Source: Pseudonocardia sulfidoxydans NBRC 16205 (GTDB lineage Bacteria; Actinomycetota; Actinomycetes; Mycobacteriales; Pseudonocardiaceae). Taken from it: DNA of 64,000 nt. Position 1 is the stretch's first letter, and each line of letters opens with the position of its first letter. The position numbers were made by a program, and so were the translations under genes. The stretch covers positions 104,812 through 168,811 of the forward strand of contig NZ_BJVJ01000006.1 in NCBI RefSeq assembly GCF_007989085.1. The letters are read 5' to 3'. This document shows positions 25,914 through 34,399 of the stretch, piece by piece. The notes under the pieces were generated by a model, which was not told the DNA's origin, made no database searches, and saw only the letters and a list, made by a program, of their open reading frames with translations.

Positions 25914-26603
25914 TCACGAGGCGGGCATCAGGACCTTGTCGATGACGAAGACGGTGGCGTTCTTGGTGGGGATGTTGCCGCACAGGACGGTGGCGGTGTT
26001 GCCCTTGCCGTCGGTGATCGTCGGCGCCGCCGCGGTGCCGCCGATCGTGAGGGTGCCGCCGGCGAGCTCGGTGGTGGTGCCCGCCGCGACGAGCGACTCG
26101 GCGTCGTAACGCTTGCCGACGACGTGGTACTGCAGCAGCGCGCCGAGCTTGTTCGGGTCGGCCAGCAGTGCGTTGAACGCCTCGTCGCCGACCTGCTTCT
26201 GGACCTCCTCGAACGCGGGGTTGGCGGGGGCGAACACGGTGATCGCCTGCTGGGAGTTCAGGGTGTCGGCCAGACCGGGCACCGCGCCGACGGCCTTCAC
26301 CAGCGTGGTGAGCAGCGGGTTGGTGGACGCGGCGCTCGCCACGGGTTGCGGGCCCATGTTGTTCAGCGAGCCGGGCGCGTCGCCCTGCGGGAGCTGGGAG
26401 CAGGCCGGGCCGAACACGTCGGCGTTGGTGGTGACGCCGTCGCTCGCCGCCGCGGCCGAGGAGCTGGGGGCCGGGGCCATGGAGGAGGCCGACGAGGAGG
26501 CCGTCTGCGTCGACGGGGACTCGCTGCTGGAGCAGGCGGAGACCGCGACGGTCAGAGCGGCCATGACGCCGACCGCGGCGATGCGGGTGGTGAGCGTGCG
26601 CAC
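25914..26603 (-). CDS. Fasciclin (FAS1) domain lipoprotein
   Basis: 229 residues. Signal peptide with lipobox VSACS near 20-25, then a Ser/Ala-rich linker, then one FAS1 domain (about 85-229). The conserved blocks ITVFAPANPAFEEV, LLQYHVVGKRYDAESL and ATVFVIDKVLMP are visible. FAS1 domains mediate adhesion; secreted single-domain forms are common in actinobacteria (MPT70/MPB83 type). GTG 26603 is chosen for its AGGAGG eight bases upstream. An ATG between them is in another frame. It lies next to a membrane molybdopterin oxidoreductase, as in several actinobacteria. Confidence 0.92.
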   Translation of the reverse strand: MRTLTTRIAAVGVMAALTVAVSACSSSESPSTQTASSSASSMAPAPSSSAAAASDGVTTNADVFGPACSQLPQGDAPGSLNNMGPQPVASAASTNPLLTTLVKAVGAVPGLADTLNSQQAITVFAPANPAFEEVQKQVGDEAFNALLADPNKLGALLQYHVVGKRYDAESLVAAGTTTELAGGTLTIGGTAAAPTITDGKGNTATVLCGNIPTKNATVFVIDKVLMPAS

Positions 26604-26757
26604 TGGGACATCCTCCTCGAGCTGGGGCCGGACTGTCCGGACCTCGTGTCGGGACGTTCGGTCCGGGCCCGGGGCCGGTTCGGGGCCTTCGATAACGAAG
26701 CGGTCACGGAGTCCACTGTGGACTGAGCGCTGCGCGCGCCCCCGTGGCCGGAGCACG

Positions 26758-28347
26758 TCAGCTCACGGTGAAGATCGTCGCCGGCCAGCCCGACGCGCCG
26801 TCCGGGATCGGGTCGGCCCGCTGCTCGACCTGCGTCTCCCCGTCGGCGTCGGTGGCGCGGCACTGCACGGTGTGGCTGCCCGGGCGGAGGTCGAACGTCG
26901 TCCGCCACATGCGCCACGTCGCCCCCGACACCTCGGTGGCCAGGTCGGCCGCCTGCCACGGCCCACCGTCCATCCGCACCTCCACCTTCGAGATCCCCCG
27001 CGGTTGCGACCACGCGATCCCGGCCACGGTCACCGGCCCGGCCGCGACGGCGCCGAAGCCGCGCGGCAGGTCGATGCGCGACTCCGTCTTGATCGGCGCC
27101 TCCTGCGCCCACCCGTTGCGCAGCCAGTACGACCGCCGCGCCCCGAACGTCGTCAGCTCCATGTCGGTGATCCACTTCGTCGCCGACACGAAGCCGTACA
27201 ACCCCGGAACGACCATGCGCACCGGGAAGCCGTGCCCGGCCGGCAGCGGCTCGCCGTTCATCGCGATCGCGAGCATCGCGTCGCGGTCGGGCTCCATCAC
27301 GACGTCGGTCGGGGTGCCGGCGGTCCAGCCGTCGTTGCTCGTCGTGAAGATCTGCTCGGCCCCCCGCCCGACGCCGACCTCGGCGAGCAGCTCGCGCAGC
27401 GGCACCCCGACGAACGTCGCCGTCGAGATCAGCGAGCCGCCGACCTCGTTGGACACGCACGTCATCGTGATCGTCTTCTCGATCATCGGCCGGGCCAGCA
27501 GGTCGTCGAAGCGCACCGTCCGCTCCCGCTCGACCATGCCGTGGATGCGCAACGACCAGTCCGCCGCCTCCTGCGCAGGGATCCGCAGCGCCGTGTCGAT
27601 CCGGTAGAAGTCGCGGTTCGACGTGACGAACGGCGTCGTGCCCAGCTCGGCCGCCCAGTCGACGCCGGCCGGGATCGCGGGCGCCCGGCGCACCACGTCC
27701 AGCGCGCCCAGCCGGGCCGCGACCTGCGCCCGCGACGACTCGATCCCACCGCCCAGCGCGATCCCGCCGGCCCCGGCCGCGAGCGCGCCCAGCCCCACCA
27801 CCGCGGAGGTGCCGACGAGCACGCGCCGCCGCGACACCCCACCCTCGGGCGTCGGCGTCACCGGCGTCTGCGCGGCGAGAGCGAGCGTGTGCAGCCGCCG
27901 GAACACCGGCACGCCCACCGCGATCGACGCCGCCGGCGCCACCACGTCGAGCGGCGCGAACGCCGGCGCCACCGCCACCGCGGCGAGGCCGAGCAGGCCC
28001 AGGACCACGACCGTCACCACGCCCGGTCGCGGCGACCGGCGCGACGCCAGCCCCGCCACCGCGGCGACCACCACCATGACGACGGCGATGCCCGCGAGCA
28101 GGACCGGCTTGTCGGCAGTGCCGAACGTCGCCTTGGCGAACTCGACCAGCGGCTGCGGCGAGAGCCGGATCGCCTCGTCGCCCACCGCCACGAACGGCGA
28201 CGACGCGGGCGAGACCACACCCGCGACCAGATGCCCGACCGCCACGGCGGCGCCCACCGACAGCAGTCCGATCGTCGCCGCGACGAGCCGCGGGATCGCC
28301 GGGGCCGTCGGTGAGCCGGTCCGGTCTCGTGGCGCCGCGGTGGTCAT
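26758..28347 (-). CDS. Membrane-anchored molybdopterin-dependent oxidoreductase (sulfite-oxidase fold)
   Basis: 529 residues. Four or five membrane segments fill the first ~165 residues, then a Tat-like hydrophobic stretch after RRRVLVGTSAVVGLGALAAG. The molybdopterin domain spans about 230-420, with the probable Mo-ligand Cys in TITMTCVSNEVGG (near 305). A C-terminal Mo-co dimerisation domain ends AGIAWSQPRGISKVEVR...TVQCRATDADG. The substrate is unknown; sulfite oxidase and YedY relatives share the fold. It lies upstream of the fasciclin lipoprotein gene and downstream of the glutaredoxin gene. Confidence 0.9.
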   Translation of the reverse strand: MTTAAPRDRTGSPTAPAIPRLVAATIGLLSVGAAVAVGHLVAGVVSPASSPFVAVGDEAIRLSPQPLVEFAKATFGTADKPVLLAGIAVVMVVVAAVAGLASRRSPRPGVVTVVVLGLLGLAAVAVAPAFAPLDVVAPAASIAVGVPVFRRLHTLALAAQTPVTPTPEGGVSRRRVLVGTSAVVGLGALAAGAGGIALGGGIESSRAQVAARLGALDVVRRAPAIPAGVDWAAELGTTPFVTSNRDFYRIDTALRIPAQEAADWSLRIHGMVERERTVRFDDLLARPMIEKTITMTCVSNEVGGSLISTATFVGVPLRELLAEVGVGRGAEQIFTTSNDGWTAGTPTDVVMEPDRDAMLAIAMNGEPLPAGHGFPVRMVVPGLYGFVSATKWITDMELTTFGARRSYWLRNGWAQEAPIKTESRIDLPRGFGAVAAGPVTVAGIAWSQPRGISKVEVRMDGGPWQAADLATEVSGATWRMWRTTFDLRPGSHTVQCRATDADGETQVEQRADPIPDGASGWPATIFTVS

Positions 28348-28387
28348 GTCACGTCGTTCGCGCGGGAGGCGCCACGCGGTTCACCGC

Positions 28388-28627
28388 TCAGCCGAGCGCC
28401 GCACGCAGCGCCGCCTCGTCGACCTTCCACGTCGTGTGCTCGGCGCCGTCGACCATGACGACCGGGATGCGGTCGCCGAACTCGGCGCGCAGCTCCGGGT
28501 CGCCGTCGACGTCGACGGCCGACCAGCCCACGCCGAGGTCGTCGCAGATCCGCGCGACGTCGGCCTCGGCCCGCTCGCACGCCGAGCAGTTCACCCGCGT
28601 CAGCACCGTCACCCGCGCGTCGGTCAT
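28388..28627 (-). CDS. Glutaredoxin-like thiol protein
   Basis: 79 residues, a complete small thioredoxin fold. The active site is NCSACERAE (CSAC, residues 14-17), IPVVMVDG gives the cis-Pro region, and the end is EAALRAALG. It belongs to the short glutaredoxin-like group (DUF836) found next to haem genes in mycobacteria. CSAC differs from the CxYC of mycoredoxins, so a mycothiol role is uncertain. A hairpin separates it from the acyl-CoA ligase gene further on. Confidence 0.87.
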   Translation of the reverse strand: MTDARVTVLTRVNCSACERAEADVARICDDLGVGWSAVDVDGDPELRAEFGDRIPVVMVDGAEHTTWKVDEAALRAALG

Positions 28628-28657
28628 CAGTGCACCTTCTCCGTGTAGGGATGTCCC

Positions 28658-28675
28658 GCGCGCGGCACCGCGCGC
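28658..28675. terminator. GC hairpin downstream of the acyl-CoA ligase stop region
   Basis: GCGCGCGG, CA, CCGCGCGC: a perfect 8-bp stem between the ligase stop (28681) and the glutaredoxin start (28627). With a two-base turn it must open slightly. It could end the ligase transcript. Confidence 0.5.
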
Positions 28676-28680
28676 CCGGG

Positions 28681-30309
28681 TCAGAGTTTGCGCCGGGCCA
28701 CCTTGCCGGTCGGCGTCCGGGGCAGGGCGTCGACGAACTCGACCACCGCGGGCACCTTGAACCGGGCGAGCCGCTCCCGGCAGTGGGCCACGACGTCGTC
28801 CTCGGTGAGCTCCGCGCCGGGGACCCGCACGACGACGGCCCGCACCGCCTCGCCCGTCCGGTCGTCGGGGATGCCGACGACCGCCGCTTCCGCCACCGCG
28901 TCCAGCTCGGCGAGGACCTGCTCTACCTCGCGCGGGTAGACGTTGAAGCCGTTGACGATCACCAGGTCCGACGAGCGGTCCACGAGGTGGAGGTCGCCGT
29001 CGGCGTCGAGGTAGCCGACGTCGGCGGTGCGGAACCAGCCCCCGGCGTCCGGACCGCCGTGGCCGTCGGGCCAGTACCCGGAGAAGAGGTGCGGGCCGCG
29101 GGTGGCGACGAGGCCGGTGTCCTCGTCGTCGGAACCGTCCTCCATGCCCTGCTCGGCCGTGTCGGCGGCGGCGTTGCCCGCGACGGGGGCGCCCTCGGCG
29201 TCGACCAGGCGCAGCTCGACCCCGGGCAGCGGCGCGCCGACCGACCCCGGCTTCGCCCGCCCGCCGACGAGCGTGCTGGTCAGCACCGGTCCGCACTCGC
29301 TGAGGCCGTAGCCCTCGTAGAGGTCGAGGCCCGTCGTGTCGCGGAACGCCGCGAGCCACTCCCGCGGCAACGGCGCGCCTCCCGACGTGCACAGCCGCAC
29401 CCCGGCGAACGCCGCACGCAGCTGCTCGGGCGGCAGGTCGAGCAGCGCCCGGTACATCGACGGCACCCCGCCGACGACGCTGACCCGCTCCCGCGTGAGC
29501 AGCTCCACGGACTGCTCGGGCTCGAACCGCCGGGTGAGGACGGCCGTCGCCCCCGCGTGGCAGACCTGCAGCAGGCCCGCGGCCAGCCCGAACACGTGGA
29601 ACAGCGGCAGGGAGAGAAGGACCCGGTCGACGGCGGTGACCGGCGCGGGTCGCACGGCCCCCTGCTGCACGCGGTTCGCGATCAACGCGCGGTGCGACAG
29701 CATCACCCCACGGGGTGTCCCGGTCGTCCCCGACGTGTAGACGACGAGCGCGATCGCCTCGCCGCCGGACGGCCCGCCGGGCCCTGCCCCCACGCCGTCC
29801 GCGACACGCTCGACACCCCTGCCGCTCACCGATCGTTCGTGACCGCTGCGCGCACCTCCCGTCGACGACACGTCGGGCGGCGCGACCGACGCGATCGACG
29901 AGCGGCCGTTGATCGATTCCGCGATGCGGCCATCCGAGTCCGCGACGACCACGCTCGGTGAGCAGTTGATCAGCACTGCGTCGAGTTCTCGCGGGACCGA
30001 CCGAGGCGCGACGGGCACCGCGACCGCGTCGGCGCGCAGCGTCCCGAACAGCGAGACGCACAGGGGCGCACCGTTGTCGAGGGCGATGACGACGCGGTCG
30101 CCGGCCCCGACCCCGGCGGCGCGCAGGCGCTCCGTCTCGTCGTCCACGGCGGCGTCGAACTCGGCCCAGGTCAGCGACGTCCCCGCCGACACGTCGACGA
30201 TCGCCGCCGCGTCCGGGGTCCGTCGCGCGGCGCGGCGGACGAGATCGGCGAGATGCGTCGGGGTGTCGGCCCCGCCCGCTGCGGAGGCCTCGTCCTGCTG
30301 GCTCTGCAC
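28681..30309 (-). CDS. AMP-dependent acyl-CoA ligase
   Basis: 542 residues from GTG 30309, which has GGGAG seven bases upstream. ANL-superfamily motifs: VVYTSGTTGTPRGVMLSH (near 180), GYGLSECGPVLTS (near 310), FRTADVGYLDADGDLHLVDR (near 410), GFNVYPREVE and the terminal TPTGKVARRKL with the catalytic Lys. It activates a carboxylic acid, probably a fatty acid, with ATP and CoA. It has two unusual low-complexity insertions (near 130-160 and near 370). Its 5' end faces the bldN leader; the BldD-like box lies 94 bases upstream of its start and could affect either gene. Confidence 0.88.
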   Translation of the reverse strand: MQSQQDEASAAGGADTPTHLADLVRRAARRTPDAAAIVDVSAGTSLTWAEFDAAVDDETERLRAAGVGAGDRVVIALDNGAPLCVSLFGTLRADAVAVPVAPRSVPRELDAVLINCSPSVVVADSDGRIAESINGRSSIASVAPPDVSSTGGARSGHERSVSGRGVERVADGVGAGPGGPSGGEAIALVVYTSGTTGTPRGVMLSHRALIANRVQQGAVRPAPVTAVDRVLLSLPLFHVFGLAAGLLQVCHAGATAVLTRRFEPEQSVELLTRERVSVVGGVPSMYRALLDLPPEQLRAAFAGVRLCTSGGAPLPREWLAAFRDTTGLDLYEGYGLSECGPVLTSTLVGGRAKPGSVGAPLPGVELRLVDAEGAPVAGNAAADTAEQGMEDGSDDEDTGLVATRGPHLFSGYWPDGHGGPDAGGWFRTADVGYLDADGDLHLVDRSSDLVIVNGFNVYPREVEQVLAELDAVAEAAVVGIPDDRTGEAVRAVVVRVPGAELTEDDVVAHCRERLARFKVPAVVEFVDALPRTPTGKVARRKL

Positions 30310-30402
30310 GGCGGTTCTCCCTCGGTCTCGGACGGTCGGAACAAGCCTCGGCGAGTGTGGCACGTGCCGCGCGGCAGCCCCTCCCGGAACGGAGCAAGGG
30401 GT

Positions 30403-30417
30403 GCCACCCAGAGTGAC
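30403..30417. promoter_or_regulatory. BldD-box-like palindrome upstream of bldN
   Basis: GCCACCCAGAGTGAC matches eight of nine fixed positions of the Streptomyces BldD consensus NTNACNCWGNGTNAN; the only miss is the first T. It lies in the divergent region between the acyl-CoA ligase and bldN. In Streptomyces, bldN is a known BldD target. The match was found by eye. Confidence 0.55.
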
Positions 30418-30598
30418 GATGGCCACTCGACGAGGCGAGAACCGTTCACCGTAAGTAGTCGTCCGCTCACCGGATGCCCGCGTGGACGACTGGCGGTGCG
30501 CCGTTGGAGGCCCCTCGATCGGTCGTATGCTCCGCCGCTACAAACACCCCAACGCCGGACCGCACGGTTCGACGCGAAGACTCACCCGAGGGAGTGGC

Positions 30599-30688
30599 AT
30601 GCAGCTCGTCACCAGCGCACCGCCGGCCTCAGCGCCGAGCACCGCCTGGCGGCCCGTTGCGGCCGGTGAGGCGCGCCGCGCCCCATGA
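30599..30688 (+). CDS. Putative 29-residue leader peptide upstream of bldN
   Basis: ATG at 30599 follows GAGGGAG at 30588-30594. The frame (MQLVTSAPPASAPSTAWRPV...) runs 29 codons to a TGA that overlaps the ATG at 30685 of the sigma gene (ATGA). Good SD and a coupled stop suggest translation. If real, it would tie entry on the long bldN reading frame to translation of the leader. No family is recognised, and such short frames arise often by chance. Confidence 0.4.
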   Translation: MQLVTSAPPASAPSTAWRPVAAGEARRAP

Positions 30689-31554
30689 CCCGATCCATGC
30701 GACCGCCGCGGCTCGTCCGTACGGACCCGGCCGCCCCTCCGGCGGCCGGGGTGCCCGTGCCCCCCGCGCCGCGGCCGACCGAGCCGGCTCCGGCCGGGTG
30801 CCCCGACACCCGGCCGTCCGGCGGTCCGGCGCCGATGCCGGTGCAGCGGCCGGGAGACACCCCGGCCGCGCAGCGCGGCGACGCCGGTCCGGGACGCACC
30901 GTCCCGGGCGACACGACCCGGCACCCCGGGCCCGACGCCCACCCGTCGACGCAGCGGGAGGAACCACACGTGACCGCAGCCGCCGAGCTCCTCGAACCCG
31001 AGGACGGCGAAGGCTCGTGGGCACTGGTGAAGGCGAGCCAGAACGGCGACACCGCAGCGTTCGGCCGGCTGTACGAGCGCTACCACGACGTCGTGTTCCG
31101 CTACATCGTGTACCGGATGGGTGACCGCCAGACCGCCGAGGACCTCACCCACGAGACGTTCCTCCGGGCCCTGCGCCGCATCAACTCCGTCACCTACCAG
31201 GGTCGCGACATCGGGGCCTGGTTCGTGACCATCGCCCGCAACCTCGTGTTCGACCAGGTCAAGTCGAGCCGCCACCGCCTCGAGTCGACGACGGACAACA
31301 TCGTCGACATCGCGCCGCCGACCACCGAGGGGCCGGAGCAGCTCGTCCTGGAGGGCGCCGCCCGCGACGCCCTGCTCCGCGCGATCGACCTGCTCAACCC
31401 GGACCAGCGCGAGTGCATCGTGCTGCGCTTCCTCAACGGTCTCTCCGTCGCCGAGACGGCCGTGAAGATGGACCGCAACGAAGGTGCGGTGAAGGCCCTG
31501 CAGCACCGGGCCGTGAAACGGCTCGCCCAGCTGATGCCGGACGGTGTCCGATGA
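30685..31554 (+). CDS. bldN: ECF sigma factor of the BldN family
   Basis: 289 residues from ATG 30685. Residues 1-95 are a Pro/Gly/Arg-rich extension; the core (from GTG 30970) has sigma-2 (AFGRLYERYHDVVFRYIVYR, AEDLTHETFLRALRRI) and sigma-4 (LNPDQRECIVLRFLNGLSVAE). The core is close to Streptomyces BldN, which is made as a pro-sigma with an N-terminal extension of similar length. Two starts compete: 30685 is coupled to a leader ORF; 30970 has GGGAGG eight bases upstream. Both forms may exist. The upstream BldD-like box and downstream anti-sigma gene match the Streptomyces locus. Confidence 0.88.
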   Translation: MTRSMRPPRLVRTDPAAPPAAGVPVPPAPRPTEPAPAGCPDTRPSGGPAPMPVQRPGDTPAAQRGDAGPGRTVPGDTTRHPGPDAHPSTQREEPHVTAAAELLEPEDGEGSWALVKASQNGDTAAFGRLYERYHDVVFRYIVYRMGDRQTAEDLTHETFLRALRRINSVTYQGRDIGAWFVTIARNLVFDQVKSSRHRLESTTDNIVDIAPPTTEGPEQLVLEGAARDALLRAIDLLNPDQRECIVLRFLNGLSVAETAVKMDRNEGAVKALQHRAVKRLAQLMPDGVR

Positions 31555-31648
31555 CACCCTCCCCGGCGGCGCGCCATATCGCCGACGCGCCTTCCGTTGT
31601 TACAGGTTCGGCGAGTGACCTCCTCGATGCGGTGAACGGTCTGAACGA

Positions 31649-31676
31649 CGTAACCACCAGCGTTTCCCGTCGTTGT
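31649..31676 (+). promoter_or_regulatory. Sigma-BldN-type promoter of the anti-sigma gene
   Basis: CGTAAC (31649-31654), a spacer of exactly 16 bases, then CGTTGT (31671-31676). The sigma-BldN promoter known from Streptomyces bldM is CGTAAC-N16-CGTTGA, so only the last base differs. It lies between the bldN stop and the anti-sigma start at 31742, giving a leader of about 60 bases. This predicts that BldN drives its own inhibitor. Confidence 0.75.
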
Positions 31677-31741
31677 GCTTGTCAACGTCGGGAAAGCGCA
31701 GCGATGTGCGACAGCGCAGGGATGCAGTGAGGACGGCCAAC

Positions 31742-33268
31742 ATGCCCGCCGGTCAGGGCAAGGACCCACAGCGGTACGCCGCATGGGAGGAGTCGGGGTC
31801 ACCCCTCGACCCACCCGTGGAGGACGAGTTCGAGCACGAGCTGGCGCTCGCCGCCGCGCTCGACCGCAGCCTGCCGTCGCTCTCGCCGACGGCCGACGAG
31901 TCCGCGCGGATGCAGGCCCGTATGGAGGCCATGCTCGCGCAGCTCGGCGGTGGCCCCTCGGGACCGCCGCCCGGCCCGCGCCCCGGGCCCCCGCGCGCCG
32001 CGTTCGCCTCGCCGTTCCCCGAGTCCGCCACCGAGCGCACCACGCGCATCGAGCGGATCCGTGACGACGCCCCGCCCGCGTCTCCCGCCGCACCCACGGT
32101 GCGCCGCGAGCCCACGCAGGCCTTCGACGCCGCCGACCTCATGGCCGAGGTCGCGGCGGCGGGCGTCGAGGAGCAGCCGACCCCGTCCACGGCGTCGTCT
32201 TCGACGTCGTCGCCGGTCTCGTCCTCGGGGAAGGGCGACGAGACCGACGACGACGCGGCAGCCGATGCAGGCCACACCCCCACTGTCGCGCGCCGACGCC
32301 GGGCCCGGCACACGCTGCCCCGCGGCTACAAGGACCGCCCGGACAACGCCGGCGGCTCGACCCGCCCCACACGCCCCTCGGGCCGCAGGCGGATCGGGAT
32401 CGTCGCAGGTGCCGCGCTGTTCGTCATGGTCGCGCTGACCGGCGGCGGCATGCTCGTCAGCCAGAACGCGCTCCCGGGCGACTCCCTCTACGGCGTCAAG
32501 CGCGCCGCCGAGTCCTTCGGCTCGGTGTTCACCTTCGGCTCCGACGCCAAGGCCCGCCGCCAGATCGACCTGGCGTCGGCCCGGCTCACCGAGATCGAGC
32601 AGCTCGCCGCCCGCGGCAGCAACGACCCCGCGGTCCTCTCCTCGGCGATCGACGACTTCGACAACGCCACCAGCGAAGGCTCCCGGCTCGTGCTCGCCGG
32701 CGCCGAGGGCGCCGGCCCCGCCGGCCTGAGCGACCTGCACACCTGGGCCACCCAGTCCTCGGCCCGGTTGACCTCACTGAAGTCGACCCTGCCCCAGCCC
32801 GCCGACGCCGACCACTCCATCGAGCTGCTCGACCGCGTGGCCGACCGCTCCGCGAAGATTCAGTCCCGGATGGCGTGCAGCGACGTCTCCGACGGATCCG
32901 ACGACCTCGGACCGATCCCCGCCAACGGCGCGTGCACCCCGCGCACCGAGTCCGACGGCTCCACCGGCGGCTCGCCGATGTCGGCCCGCGCCGGCTCGTC
33001 GCAGACGCAGAGCAACAGCAGCTCGGGTACGCAGACCGCGTCCGCCACACCCGAGTCCGGTGCGGCCACGACCGACGGCACCGGTGCCCCCGGGCTCCTG
33101 CCCGACCTCGGTGCCGACGGCCTGCCCCTGACCGACTCGACGACCGACAGCGGCCAGTCCGCCGGCCCCAGCACCACCACGTCGGCACCCGCCCAGCGCG
33201 GGCTGCTGCCGCCCATCACGCTGCCGCCGCTGCTGCCGGGCACGTCCGGCATCACCCTCGGCGGCTGA
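31742..33268 (+). CDS. rsbN: RsbN-like membrane anti-sigma factor (DUF5667)
   Basis: 508 residues. The cytoplasmic N-terminus starts with a helical acidic segment (EDEFEHELALAAALDRSL, DESARMQARMEAMLAQL), then a disordered Pro/Ser/Thr region. One membrane segment, RIGIVAGAALFVMVALTGGG, lies near 220-239. DUF5667 follows outside (LPGDSLYGVKRAAESFGSVF, DAKARRQIDLASARLTEIEQL), and a Ser/Thr-rich tail ends the protein. In Streptomyces RsbN has this layout and holds BldN. ATG 31742 has GAGG nine bases upstream. The BldN-type promoter before it supports a feedback loop. Confidence 0.8.
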   Translation: MPAGQGKDPQRYAAWEESGSPLDPPVEDEFEHELALAAALDRSLPSLSPTADESARMQARMEAMLAQLGGGPSGPPPGPRPGPPRAAFASPFPESATERTTRIERIRDDAPPASPAAPTVRREPTQAFDAADLMAEVAAAGVEEQPTPSTASSSTSSPVSSSGKGDETDDDAAADAGHTPTVARRRRARHTLPRGYKDRPDNAGGSTRPTRPSGRRRIGIVAGAALFVMVALTGGGMLVSQNALPGDSLYGVKRAAESFGSVFTFGSDAKARRQIDLASARLTEIEQLAARGSNDPAVLSSAIDDFDNATSEGSRLVLAGAEGAGPAGLSDLHTWATQSSARLTSLKSTLPQPADADHSIELLDRVADRSAKIQSRMACSDVSDGSDDLGPIPANGACTPRTESDGSTGGSPMSARAGSSQTQSNSSSGTQTASATPESGAATTDGTGAPGLLPDLGADGLPLTDSTTDSGQSAGPSTTTSAPAQRGLLPPITLPPLLPGTSGITLGG

Positions 33269-33290
33269 GCGAGCCCCGACCCCGCACGTC

Positions 33291-33319
33291 GAGGCCGTCG
33301 CGATCATCGCGGCGGCCTC
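33291..33319 (+). terminator. Terminator of bldN-rsbN
   Basis: GAGGCCGTCGCGA and TCGCGGCGGCCTC form a 13-bp stem with one mismatch and a TCA loop, 22 bases past the anti-sigma stop. It separates the pair from the HAD gene. Confidence 0.65.
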
Positions 33320-33451
33320 GCGGCGTCCCACGACCTGGCCGGCGCGGCGGCCGTGACGTGCCCCGCCGTTCCGTGGCGGCCACCCGGCGCGACCGGCCGA
33401 CGACGCTACGCTGAGCCCTGACCGTCCATGCCGCGACCCGGAGGCGCCCGA

Positions 33452-34390
33452 GTGGTTGCACAGCCTGACGCCGAGGTCGGCGACGGTCGTCCGGAGGTGG
33501 CCGGGATCGCCGAGTCGCACGCCGTGATCGACCGGGTCACCGCCCTCGACCCCGCCCGCCGCGCCGGGGAGGCCGCCGCCGCGGCCGCCGTCGCCGCCGG
33601 TGCGGAACCCGACGTCGAGGCCCCCACCACCGACCTCACCGCTGCCGCGTTCTTCGACGTCGACAACACCATGATGGTCGGCGCGTCGATCTTCCACTTC
33701 GCCCGCGGGCTCGCCGCGCGGAAGTTCTTCACGACGTCCGACCTGCTCGGCTTCGCCTGGGACCAGGTGAAGTTCCGGGTCGGCGGCCGCGAGTCCGACG
33801 TCAGCGGCCACCGCGACACCGCCCTGTCGTTCGTCGCGGGCCGGCCCGTCGCCGAGGTCGTCGCCCTCGGCGAGGAGATCTACGACGAGCTGATGGCCGA
33901 CCGCATCTGGTCGGGCACCCGCGCACTCGCCCAGATGCACCTCGACGCCGGGCAGCGCGTCTGGCTCGTCACCGCCACCCCCGTCGAGCTCGCCCTGATC
34001 ATCGCCCGCCGCCTCGGCCTCACCGGGGCGCTCGGGACGGTCGCCGAGAGCGTCGACGGCCACTACACGGGGCGGCTCGTCGGCGAGATCCTGCACGGGC
34101 CCGCCAAGGCGCACGCCGTCCGCGCCCTGGCCGTCGCCGAAGGGCTCGACCTGCGGCGCTGCAGCGCCTACTCCGACTCCGTCAACGACGTGCCGATGCT
34201 CTCCGCCGTCGGCACCGCCGTCGCCGTCAACCCCGACTCGGAGCTGCGCGACACCGCCAAGCAGCGCGGCTGGCAGATCCGCGACTTCCGGACCGGCCGC
34301 AAGGCCGCCAGGATCGGCGTCCCGTCGGTGCTGGGTGCGGGCGTCGTCGCCGGGGCGATCGCCGCGGGCGTCGCGTACCGGAAGCGCTGA
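33452..34390 (+). CDS. HAD-IB family phosphatase (SerB2/CicA-like)
   Basis: 312 residues. HAD motif I is [15 protein letters not shown] (near 66, nucleophile Asp in DVDNT), motif II is VWLVTATP, and motif III/IV is [18 protein letters not shown]-terminal membrane helix ([17 protein letters not shown]) ends in YRKR. Typical actinobacterial HAD-IB protein next to a PlsC acyltransferase; the substrate may be a lipid phosphate or phosphoserine. GTG 33452 is chosen because GGAGG lies seven bases upstream; ATG 33428 lies before it. It converges with the acyltransferase gene with a 9-base gap. Confidence 0.9.
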   Translation: MVAQPDAEVGDGRPEVAGIAESHAVIDRVTALDPARRAGEAAAAAAVAAGAEPDVEAPTTDLTAAAFFDVDNTMMVGASIFHFARGLAARKFFTTSDLLGFAWDQVKFRVGGRESDVSGHRDTALSFVAGRPVAEVVALGEEIYDELMADRIWSGTRALAQMHLDAGQRVWLVTATPVELALIIARRLGLTGALGTVAESVDGHYTGRLVGEILHGPAKAHAVRALAVAEGLDLRRCSAYSDSVNDVPMLSAVGTAVAVNPDSELRDTAKQRGWQIRDFRTGRKAARIGVPSVLGAGVVAGAIAAGVAYRKR

Positions 34391-34399
34391 TCCCCTTCG

